Assembly: GCA_031266955.1 (NCBI GenBank)
Contig: JAISAA010000283.1
Span: forward strand, 1-5,079
Source of the DNA: Oscillospiraceae bacterium
GTDB lineage: Bacteria; Bacillota; Clostridia; Oscillospirales; Oscillospiraceae
Direction: 5' to 3'
Length of the DNA: 5,079 bases
Shown: positions 1 through 4,907 of the stretch, piece after piece
How positions within the stretch are numbered: position 1 is the stretch's first letter
Layout: the number at the start of each line of letters is the position of its first letter
Program-made: the position numbers and the translations under genes
Notes under the pieces: generated by a model
What the model saw: the letters and a program-made list of their open reading frames with translations, nothing else
The model's database searches: none
What the model was told of the DNA's origin: nothing

Positions 1-87
1 GACCTGCCGAGCCCCGGTGATGAGGACGGCGCCGAACATTTTTGACAGCTTGCGGATCGCCTCGTCCGCGTGGCGTTTATAAAACAA
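1..87 (-). CDS. AAA-type ATPase, N-terminal fragment (DUF4143-like family)
   Basis: The reading frame enters from the left edge and gives 29 residues, starting FYKRHADEAIRKLSKMFGA after the initiator and ending in LITGARQV at the window edge. That ending is the run-up to a Walker A motif (GARQVGKT/S in the family); the GKT part itself lies outside the window. The pattern of a short basic N-terminus, a hydrophobic strand, then TGARQV is typical of the ATP-binding proteins that carry a C-terminal DUF4143 domain, a common family of unclear role in anaerobic Firmicutes. The start is the TTG at 85-87, chosen because GGAGGG (96-101 on this strand) lies 8 nt upstream and a promoter lies further out. 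It is divergent from vanR. The family call rests on few residues and is inference; another P-loop ATPase is possible. Confidence 0.72.
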   Translation of the reverse strand, partial: MFYKRHADEAIRKLSKMFGAVLITGARQV

Positions 88-128
88 AAAAAGAGCCCTC
101 CGTTTCGGCTATTTTAACATCCGATATT

Positions 129-157
129 ATTATAGCCGGAAATCGTGATGTTTGCAA
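129..157 (-). promoter_or_regulatory. Sigma-A-type promoter of the leftward ATPase gene
   Basis: On the minus strand TTGCAA (152-157) and a perfect TATAAT (129-134) are separated by exactly 17 nt. Transcription would start near position 122, giving a leader of about 35 nt before the TTG start at 87, which has a GGAGGG ribosome site. Spacing and match quality make this one of the clearer promoters in the window. Confidence 0.7.
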
Positions 158-226
158 TACTTTTTTCACGTCGCGCGAATGCCGGCGAAAAACGTTGAGA
201 ATCGCAACCCCCGCGCCGATAGCGGC

Positions 227-254
227 TTGCGTCAGCGCAATATTGTGCTATAAT
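227..254 (+). promoter_or_regulatory. Promoter upstream of vanR
   Basis: TTGCGT (227-232) and a perfect TATAAT (249-254) are 16 nt apart, and TG at 246-247 makes an extended -10. A start near 261 would give a leader of about 108 nt that includes the small GGGC-GAA-GCCC stem (269-279) and the larger inverted repeat at 299-331. Confidence 0.62.
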
Positions 255-298
255 ATCCGCAGACGGTCGGGCGAAGCCCTCCCCATCTGCTCGACTGA

Positions 299-331
299 TA
301 TATCACAACGGCGCTTTGCGCCTGTGATATA
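299..331 (+). promoter_or_regulatory. Inverted repeat overlapping a second extended -10 before vanR
   Basis: The outer arms ATATCACA (300-307) and TGTGATAT (323-330), plus a further T-A pair, enclose an inner stem GGCGC-TTT-GCGCC (310-322), with only AC left unpaired. The right arm runs into TGA-TATAAT (325-333), an extended -10 sequence about 20 nt before the vanR ribosome site. No convincing -35 is present. It could be an operator overlapping an autoregulated promoter, or a leader hairpin in transcripts from the upstream promoter. The choice is inference. Confidence 0.45.
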
Positions 332-368
332 ATAAACTCATCCGAACCTCTGAAAGGAGCCTTTGGCC

Positions 369-1142
369 GTGAGCGACAATATTCTCGTCGTGGACGACGA
401 GCGGGAAATCGCCGATTTAGTGGAGCTGTACTTACAAAACGAGAACTATACGGTTTTCAAATATTACACCGCGAAGCAGGCGTTAGAGTGCATCGACAAG
501 ACCCGGCTCGACCTCGCCGTATTAGACGTTATGCTGCCCAGTGAATCCGGCTCCGCCGGATTCACCAATATTATCAATACGGGCCTACGGCCCGGAGTCG
601 CCCATTCGGGCGACGTCAAAAACGGCCTTGCCATCTGCCAAAAAATACGGGAAAAGCACACGTATCCCATCATTATGCTGACCGCGAAGGACGAGGAAAC
701 GGATAAGATCACAGGCCTGACGCTCGGCGCGGACGACTATATAACAAAGCCGTTCCGCCCGCTTGAGCTCGTGGCGCGGGTCAAGGCGCAGCTTCGCCGC
801 TACAAAAAATACAACGGTGGAGCGGCGACGGACGACGGCGGCGTCATCGTCCATTCCGGGCTTGTCATCAATATAAACACGCACGAGGCGCTGCTGAACG
901 AAAAGCCGCTCCAGCTCACGCCGACCGAGTTTTCCATCCTGCGCATACTCTGCGAGAACAAGGGAAACGTCGTCAGCTCAGAGCAGCTTTTTCACAAGCT
1001 GTGGGGCGGCGAATATTTCAACAAAAGCAATAACACCGTCACGGTGCATATCCGGCACCTGCGCGAAAAGATGAACGACACCGTTGACGATCCGAAATAT
1101 ATCAAAACCGTGTGGGGGGTCGGCTATAAAATTGAAAAGTAA
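369..1142 (+). CDS. vanR: VanR-type OmpR-family response regulator with an inserted peptide in the receiver domain
   Basis: This is a DNA-binding response regulator. The receiver has the acidic pocket VVDDERE, the phospho-acceptor in LAVLDVMLP (Asp53 counting from the GTG start, the VanR position), the switch threonine in IIMLTAKD and the lysine in YITKPF. The C-terminal half is an OmpR winged helix (LTPTEFSILRILCENKGNVV, then TVTVHIRHLREKMND and the wing VWGVGYKIEK). From memory, most of the protein is closely similar to VanR of Tn1546. The GTG at 369 is preferred because AAAGGAG (353-359) lies 9 nt upstream; the TTG at 363 is only 3 nt from it. At 257 residues it is about 26 longer than VanR. 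The excess is one block after MLP, encoded by a triple palindrome at 541-614, in the loop next to the phosphorylation site. It overlaps vanS. Whether it is still phosphorylated normally is unknown. Confidence 0.93.
   Translation: MSDNILVVDDEREIADLVELYLQNENYTVFKYYTAKQALECIDKTRLDLAVLDVMLPSESGSAGFTNIINTGLRPGVAHSGDVKNGLAICQKIREKHTYPIIMLTAKDEETDKITGLTLGADDYITKPFRPLELVARVKAQLRRYKKYNGGAATDDGGVIVHSGLVININTHEALLNEKPLQLTPTEFSILRILCENKGNVVSSEQLFHKLWGGEYFNKSNNTVTVHIRHLREKMNDTVDDPKYIKTVWGVGYKIEK
541..614 (+). repeat. Triple-hairpin palindromic element inserted in frame in vanR
   Basis: Three consecutive inverted repeats fill 74 bp. Stem 1 is GTGAATCCGGC (541-551), loop TCC, then GCCGGATTCAC (555-565), 11 perfect pairs. 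An AT-rich linker, CAATATTATCAATA (566-579), follows. Stem 2 is CGGGCC-TAC-GGCCCG (580-594). Stem 3 is GTCGCCC-ATTC-GGGCGAC (597-614). VanR has about 7 residues between MLP and CQKIR; here there are 32, a net gain of about 25 codons, which fits this block. The flanking codons match VanR on both sides, so the reading frame was kept. Exact ends and any target duplication are uncertain by a few bases. Confidence 0.82.
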
Positions 1143-2262
1143 AAAGCGGGGCGGGCGGGCCGATTACTCCAAAATAAAGCGCAGGCTGTATTTATATATC
1201 CTGATCGCGGTCATAGCCGCCGTCGCGTTCGTGGTGCTTTTGCGTCAGCTTTTACGCGGCGTCGCCGGGAATTTTATCGTCGAGCTCTTAATAAGAGGCT
1301 TTCACCTTGACCGCCAGGCCGCTATGAGGATATATCAATACACCGTACGGAACAACCTTGAAATCCTGATATACGCCGCGGTCGCGCTCTGCTTTTTCCT
1401 CCTGTGCCGCATTATATTTTCTAACTTTATGAGATATTTCGACGAGGTGAACGACGGCATAGACGCGCTTATTCGGGGAGGCGACGCGCAGATCGAGCTT
1501 TCCGCGGAAATGGCGTTTATGGAGCAAAAGCTGAACGCGCTGAAACGGACGCTTGAAAAACGGGAGCAGGACGCCAAGCTCGCCGAGCGGCGGAAAAACG
1601 ACCTCGTCATATATCTCGCGCACGACATCAAAACGCCGCTCACCTCCGTCGTCGGCTATCTGAGCCTGCTCGACGAGGCCCCCGATATGCCGGCGGAGCA
1701 AAAGGCAAGATACGCGCATATCGCGTTAGACAAGGCCTACCGGCTCGAACGGCTCATCGACGAATTTTTTGAGATCACAAGGTACAATCTGCAAGCGATC
1801 ACGCTGTCGAAAAAGGACTTTGACCTCTATTATATGCTGGTGCAAATGACGGACGAGTTTTACCCCCAGCTCTCCGCGAACGGAAAACGGGCCGCCGTCC
1901 GCGCGTCCGAAAATCTGACGATTTACGGCGACCCCGATAAATTGGCGCGGGTCTTCAACAACATATTGAAAAACGCCATAGCGTACAGCCCCGATAACAG
2001 CGTTATCGACATAACGGCGGCGATTTCGGGCGGTACGGCGACTATCGTTTTCTCAAACGCCGGGAGTATCCCGAAGGATAAGCTCGCCTCAATATTCGAT
2101 AAATTTTATCGGTTAGACTCCGCGCGCTCCTCCGATACCGGCGGCGCGGGGCTCGGCCTTGCCATCGCGAAAGAAATCGTCGTCTCGCACGGCGGGCGCA
2201 TCTACGCCGACAGCGACGGGAAGCAAACCTCGTTCACGGTGGAGCTTCCCGTCGCGCCATAG
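1132..2262 (+). CDS. vanS: VanS-type membrane sensor histidine kinase
   Basis: This is the partner kinase of VanR: an envelope sensor that autophosphorylates and passes phosphate to VanR, and in the family can also remove it. From the TTG at 1132 it has 376 residues. A basic N-terminus (MKSKKRGGRADYSK) precedes membrane helices at about 20-44 and 76-96 with a short external loop, then a HAMP/coiled linker (about 98-157). The H-box YLAHDIKTPLTSVVGYLSLL holds His164, the same number as in VanS of Tn1546. The N-box is FNNILKNAIAYS and the G-box SDTGGAGLGLAIAKEI. Identity to VanS is high throughout, from memory. Its start lies 11 nt inside vanR, indicating translational coupling; GGGGGG (1113-1119) is a possible ribosome site. 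The codon corresponding to the Tn1546 TTG start is TCG here, so another start must be used. Its last codons are repeated downstream. Confidence 0.92.
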   Translation: MKSKKRGGRADYSKIKRRLYLYILIAVIAAVAFVVLLRQLLRGVAGNFIVELLIRGFHLDRQAAMRIYQYTVRNNLEILIYAAVALCFFLLCRIIFSNFMRYFDEVNDGIDALIRGGDAQIELSAEMAFMEQKLNALKRTLEKREQDAKLAERRKNDLVIYLAHDIKTPLTSVVGYLSLLDEAPDMPAEQKARYAHIALDKAYRLERLIDEFFEITRYNLQAITLSKKDFDLYYMLVQMTDEFYPQLSANGKRAAVRASENLTIYGDPDKLARVFNNILKNAIAYSPDNSVIDITAAISGGTATIVFSNAGSIPKDKLASIFDKFYRLDSARSSDTGGAGLGLAIAKEIVVSHGGRIYADSDGKQTSFTVELPVAP

Positions 2263-2370
2263 GTGCGCCGCGCGCGCACAGTGGAGTTCCTCGCCGCGCC
2301 ATAGGTGCGACGCGCGCGCAGTGGAGTTCCCCCGTCGCGCCTTCGGCGCGTAACCCCGTGCGCGCACGCA
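2239..2370 (+). repeat. Tandem units derived from the vanS 3' end
   Basis: Three adjacent units begin with GTGGAG: 2239-2280 (42 bp), 2281-2320 (40 bp) and 2321 onward. Units 1 and 2 share the pattern GTGGAG, a CCC/CTC tract, CGCGCCATAGGTGCG, then a CG-rich alternating run ending in CA. Unit 1 is the true end of vanS (V-E-L-P-V-A-P-stop). Unit 2 still spells V-E-F-L-A-A-P-stop and unit 3 V-E-F-P-R-R-A-F-G-A-stop, so coding sequence was copied and is decaying. A fourth start of the unit (GTGGAGCCCCCGTCGCGCC) occurs at 2448. Confidence 0.72.
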
Positions 2371-2430
2371 CGTACAATTACACGCAAAAAGCGCCTCAGC
2401 GCTTTTTCGCTATGACGAGCATACTTCCGC
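2321..2430. repeat. Direct repeat, copy A, of the vanS/sipL convergent junction
   Basis: This segment matches 2448-2554 with only a handful of substitutions and small gaps. It runs from the GTGGAG unit through a CGCGCC-TTC-GGCGCG stem, an alternating purine-pyrimidine tract, a bidirectional terminator and a copy of the last sipL codons. Read leftward it ends G-S-M-L-V-I-A-K-K-R-stop, where real sipL ends G-S-M-L-V-I-P-K-K-R-stop. Confidence 0.8.
2386..2407. terminator. Bidirectional rho-independent terminator, copy A (serves vanS)
   Basis: AAAAAGCGC-CTCA-GCGCTTTTT is a 9-bp perfect stem with a 4-nt loop. The A/T ends provide a U tract on either strand. It lies about 125 nt past the vanS stop and is the first strong terminator met by transcription from the vanRS operon. 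Confidence 0.75.
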
Positions 2431-2448
2431 GCTCACTGATAATATGCG
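2396..2448 (-). pseudogene. Duplicated fragment of the sipL 3' end fused to an internal sipL segment
   Basis: Read leftward, positions 2430-2396 repeat the last codons of sipL (G-S-M-L-V-I-A-K-K-R-stop). Just before them, 2427-2448 is a 22-bp exact copy of 3011-3032 inside sipL, encoding the I-L-S-V-S-A region there. The two parts join at a short GCGG microhomology. This fits a copied sipL tail with the interval between the two parts deleted. It has no start or ribosome site and is too short to function. Confidence 0.65.
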
Positions 2449-2554
2449 TGGAGCCCCCGTCGCGCCTTCGGCGCGTAACCCGTGCGCGCACGCACATACA
2501 ATCACACGCAAAAAGCGCCTCAGCGCTTTTTCGGAATGACGAGCATACTTCCGC
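2448..2554. repeat. Direct repeat, copy B, of the vanS/sipL convergent junction
   Basis: This is the copy attached to intact sipL and is probably the original. It contains the fourth GTGGAG unit, the CGCGCC-TTC-GGCGCG stem, an alternating CG/CA tract at 2481-2500, the terminator at 2510-2531 and the last codons of sipL. The repeat period against copy A is about 125 bp. Confidence 0.8.
2510..2531. terminator. Bidirectional terminator, copy B, overlapping the sipL stop codon
   Basis: This is the same 9-bp stem as copy A (AAAAAGCGC-CTCA-GCGCTTTTT). On the minus strand the codons Lys-Lys-Arg form one arm and the TGA stop (2520-2522) lies in the loop, so the end of the protein and the end of the transcript are encoded by the same bases. 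The T-run on each strand allows termination in both directions. Confidence 0.82.
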
Positions 2555-4118
2555 CCGGCGGCGCGGCGTCCGGCTCCAAGCCGTTCGCGGAGAGTATAAG
2601 CTCGCGCGTGGAGCGGTGGCGCTTGGCAAGGCTCCAAAGGCTGTCCCCCGCCGAAACGCGCGATATAACGAGCGACGGGAGCGCCGCGAGATCGACGGGA
2701 GAGTCCTCGTCCGCCGACAGCGCCGATATCGCGTTGTACTCGCGTTTTTCGGTCTCGTCCACACGGATATCGACGGGTATCCGCAACTCGATAGAATTGT
2801 CGGCGGCGACGCCGTAAACGTCGCGGGAGCATTCCGCGCGGACGGAGCCGAGGCTGCCGGCGCCGACGCCCGGAACGGACGCGCCGAGCTCAAGGCTCCC
2901 CTCCGCGCGCCGCGCCGAGCCGTCTGACGCGATATACAGCGCCTCCACTTCAACCGGGCAGGCGAGAGAAAGAGAGTCGTTTTCCCGCGCGGATGTTGAG
3001 CGCGGCTCCACCGCGCTCACTGATAATATGCGCGCCGCGCTCTCGCGCGGCAAGGGCGCGCCCGGACGCGCCGAAACGCATATGACGCGCGAAGCGTCCG
3101 GCGCCGGCAGCGTGCCGCGGAGTATCGCGTTCACGGCGCGGGAGCCGAGGCTGTTTTCAAACGAAAGCGGCGTTACTGACGTTTCGAGCGCGTATTTCGA
3201 GCAGTACGCGTCGCGGATAAACCGTATGGTACGCTTTGAACGCGCGACGCACTGCGCGGCGACGCGTATTTCCGCCGCGACGCGGCGTGTTTCGGCGCCG
3301 GGAGTATTTCCGGCGTCTATGCGCGCGGAGGTGAGAAGCGGGATAAGCTCAAATTCGCTGTCGGCGCCGGCGTTTTCAAGCTCAAGTATCTGCGAAAACT
3401 CCGTCTCAAACGCGCACGGGACGATGTCAGAGCCGTCAGGCGGCGCGTACAGCAGCGAAACGTATGCCGCGCCCTTGAAAATGAGCTTGCTTCCGACGAC
3501 GCGCGCGTCCCCCGGCGCAAGCGCGACGTTTGATTTCAGCAGCTCGCCGACGGGCGGCTGCGACGCCGGTATCTGATACTCGTCGTTGACCGTGAACGTC
3601 TTTTCGAGTATATCGACGGGCAGATTCACCTCGTCCTCGAAGTAAAGCAGCTCCGCGATATTCTCGTTCCCCGGGCTGACGCCCGCCGGTATCTCGAGCT
3701 CCGTATCGAGATAGCAGCTTATCTCGGCGAAAACCGCGGCGCGCACCGACAGCTTGCGCGGATTGAGCGCCGAGGCCGAGACCGAGCGCGGCTCCACGCG
3801 CGCCGTCACGCGGCATTCCGGCGTGATTCTCGGATTTTCCGCCGAGACCGTAAACGGCAGCTCCGCGTTCACGCGGCGCGCCCCGCCCCCGCCGTCCGGT
3901 ATATATATGACGGATACTGCCGCCGCGCCGGAAACGAGCACGCGCCCGTCCGCGGTGTCCTTCGAGCGCACCGTGAGCTCCGCATCGGCGCCGACGATCC
4001 GCAGTATATCCGGCAGCGCGTCGGGGACTATGACCTCCGCCGTTTCCTCCGCCGCGCGCGTCTCGCGCAGCACGCGTTCGGCGAAGCGCAGCTTCTCTCG
4101 GGTCATTGATATTTCCAT
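2520..4118 (-). CDS. sipL: SipL-like spore morphogenesis protein (SPOCS domains plus LysM)
   Basis: The 532-residue protein has three SPOCS (DUF3794) regions at about 35-95, 190-245 and 345-425, each showing the strand pattern ending V-x-V-x-Y plus a D/G turn (VSVIYIPDG, VSLLYAPPDG, VEALYIASDG). A C-terminal LysM domain lies at about 484-530 (SRVSAGDSLWSLAKRHRSTR, then NGLEPD and MLVIPKKR). Clostridioides SipL has this architecture and a similar length; there the LysM binds SpoIVA and the pair anchors the spore coat in the mother cell. No signal peptide or membrane helix is visible, fitting a cytosolic mother-cell role. The ATG at 4118 follows AAGGAG (4131-4136) by 12 nt; an open frame runs further upstream but lacks protein character. 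A sigma-E-like promoter lies upstream. Residues about 357-376 come from a palindromic element and may be an insertion. Another SPOCS-LysM paralogue cannot be excluded. Confidence 0.83.
   Translation of the reverse strand: MEISMTREKLRFAERVLRETRAAEETAEVIVPDALPDILRIVGADAELTVRSKDTADGRVLVSGAAAVSVIYIPDGGGGARRVNAELPFTVSAENPRITPECRVTARVEPRSVSASALNPRKLSVRAAVFAEISCYLDTELEIPAGVSPGNENIAELLYFEDEVNLPVDILEKTFTVNDEYQIPASQPPVGELLKSNVALAPGDARVVGSKLIFKGAAYVSLLYAPPDGSDIVPCAFETEFSQILELENAGADSEFELIPLLTSARIDAGNTPGAETRRVAAEIRVAAQCVARSKRTIRFIRDAYCSKYALETSVTPLSFENSLGSRAVNAILRGTLPAPDASRVICVSARPGAPLPRESAARILSVSAVEPRSTSARENDSLSLACPVEVEALYIASDGSARRAEGSLELGASVPGVGAGSLGSVRAECSRDVYGVAADNSIELRIPVDIRVDETEKREYNAISALSADEDSPVDLAALPSLVISRVSAGDSLWSLAKRHRSTRELILSANGLEPDAAPPGGSMLVIPKKR
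2995..3052 (+). repeat. Palindromic element copy inside sipL
   Basis: On the plus strand GTTGA leads into stem 1, GAGCGCGG-CTCCA-CCGCGCTC (2998-3018), then the linker ACTGATAATATGCGC and stem 2, GCCGCGC-TCTC-GCGCGGC (3034-3051). A self-complementary GGGCGCGCCC follows at 3054-3063. It aligns without gaps to 4618-4675. In sipL it encodes about 20 residues (P-R-E-S-A-A-R-I-L-S-V-S-A-V-E-P-R-S-T). The preceding residues R-V-I-C-V-S-A-R-P already resemble the expected first strand of this SPOCS domain, so the element may have been inserted in frame. That last point is inference. Confidence 0.65.
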
Positions 4119-4130
4119 ATAAACCGTCCA

Positions 4131-4136
4131 CTCCTT
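4131..4136 (-). promoter_or_regulatory. Ribosome binding site that fixes the sipL start
   Basis: AAGGAG on the minus strand ends 12 nt before the ATG at 4118. This spacing is somewhat long but there is no in-frame start codon nearer to it. It excludes the longer upstream open frame as the real start. Confidence 0.65.
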
Positions 4137-4175
4137 ATTGTGATAATGATCGTGATCGCGATCTCTCGCATAGGA

Positions 4176-4205
4176 ATTGTATGAGGACGGGCGGTGAGCT
4201 ATGAC
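4176..4205 (-). promoter_or_regulatory. Candidate sigma-E (mother-cell) promoter of sipL
   Basis: On the minus strand GTCATAGC (4198-4205) and CATACAAT (4176-4183) are 14 nt apart. The -10 matches the sigma-E consensus CATACAnT and the -35 is close to GTCATATT. Expected transcription starts about 50 nt before the sipL ATG. Sigma-E control fits the known mother-cell expression of sipL in Clostridioides. A perfect 10-bp palindrome, GATCGCGATC (4154-4163), lies in the leader; its role is unknown. Confidence 0.6.
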
Positions 4206-4225
4206 GGACGCGCGGAATTTTTGCG

Positions 4226-4257
4226 AAAAAACCGGCGCCGCCCGCTTCTGCGGGCGG
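4226..4257 (-). terminator. Possible leftward terminator upstream of sipL
   Basis: An 8-bp perfect stem CCGCCCGC-TTCT-GCGGGCGG (4238-4257) is followed on the minus strand, after 6 nt, by a run of six T (4226-4231). It could insulate sipL from leftward read-through. The gap before the T-run weakens the call. Confidence 0.4.
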
Positions 4258-4568
4258 ACGTTTGATTGATGTGCGGGCGCATACGGGGAGCGCGGCATTT
4301 GCCGCGATGCTTTTTGCGCCTGCGCGGCGCGGCGCCCCATTTCTTTGCGGAAAGAAATGAGGGAAAGAACCGCCAAAGGAGGTGTCCTTTGGAATCCTCT
4401 GAATCGCGGGGGCTTACGGGGGTTGTTTGCAGTTGGCGGGCGCGGCGCTGTCATTTGCGGGCTTTTTCGGGGGGCGTGGTGCGGTGGCGCTCTGCGTCCA
4501 CACGCGAATCGCAATGTTCCGCTGCCGCTGGGTTGTGCGCGAGGGACAACCCCCGCCCCTGCGGGGCA

Positions 4569-4595
4569 CCCCCTTCTCAGAAGGGGGCATTTTTT
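4569..4595 (+). terminator. Rho-independent terminator-like hairpin, rightward
   Basis: CCCCCTTC-TCA-GAAGGGGG (8 bp, 4569-4587) is followed by CA and six T (4590-4595). It has the form of a strong terminator but no rightward gene precedes it in this spacer, so it may belong to a repeated spacer unit or stop antisense transcription. Confidence 0.5.
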
Positions 4596-4617
4596 GGTGG
4601 CGTCTCAAGCCCCCTTC

Positions 4618-4675
4618 GTTGAACTCAGTTCCGCTGAGTTCACAGATAATATCCGTGCCGCGCTCGCGCGCGGCA
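4618..4675 (+). repeat. Palindromic element copy in the spacer
   Basis: GTT followed by stem 1, GAACTCAG-TTCCG-CTGAGTTC (4621-4641), then linker ACAGATAATATCCG and stem 2, TGCCGCGC-TCGC-GCGCGGCA (4656-4675). A third small stem, GGCGC-GCA-GCGCC, follows at 4687-4699. Counted over 61 positions (4618-4678 against 2995-3055) it matches the sipL copy at 48, without gaps, and the stem 1 differences are paired changes on both arms. Confidence 0.75.
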
Positions 4676-4708
4676 AAGAAGGGGGTGGCGCGCAGCGCCG
4701 GGGGTTGT

Positions 4709-4736
4709 GTCCCGCGTCCCGCGTCCTACGTCCCGG
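4709..4736 (+). repeat. Four tandem 7-bp units
   Basis: GTCCCGC, GTCCCGC, GTCCTAC and GTCCCGG follow each other directly (4709, 4716, 4723, 4730). A unit this short is prone to slippage. No function is evident. Confidence 0.7.
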
Positions 4737-4907
4737 GGGAATCCAAAGGGGGGCGCGCCGCCCCCCTTTGTGTCGTTTCAAGGTGAGGGGTCCAGGGGAG
4801 AGGAAAATCGAAATCCCTCTCCCCTGGTCGTTCTTTCGCCCCTTTCTTTCGATAAAGAAAGGGGACGCCCGCCGCGCAGGCGAAATGGGCAGTCAAAAAG
4901 CCTTTGC

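Noticed and set aside
246..280. Possible fourth palindromic element (ATAATATCCG followed by a GC stem)
   Set aside because: The resemblance to the element linker is explained by the -10 hexamer, and there is no matching first stem with a TCC loop or a TCAC boundary.
300..330. CRP/FNR-type binding site from TCACA and TGTGA arms
   Set aside because: The arms are in the opposite order to a CRP site and are separated by a long GC stem.
42..332. Open frame of 96 codons on the plus strand in the vanR upstream region
   Set aside because: It covers both divergent promoters and the ATPase start, and its residues have no protein-like pattern or ribosome site.
541..614. CRISPR or iteron reading of the palindromes in vanR
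   Set aside because: The stems differ from each other and there are no regular spacers or repeated units.
2358..2927. Plus-strand open frames opposite the 3' half of sipL, up to 189 codons
   Set aside because: They are shadows of sipL in GC-rich DNA with few stops; composition is arginine- and alanine-rich without motifs.
3436..4131. A second minus-strand frame of 231 codons overlapping sipL
   Set aside because: It is arginine- and glycine-rich out-of-frame translation of sipL, which has recognisable domains.
4119..4514. Upstream extension of the sipL frame by 132 codons
   Set aside because: The extension is basic and low in complexity, crosses the ribosome site, the promoter and a hairpin, and the SPOCS protein starts naturally at MEISMTRE.
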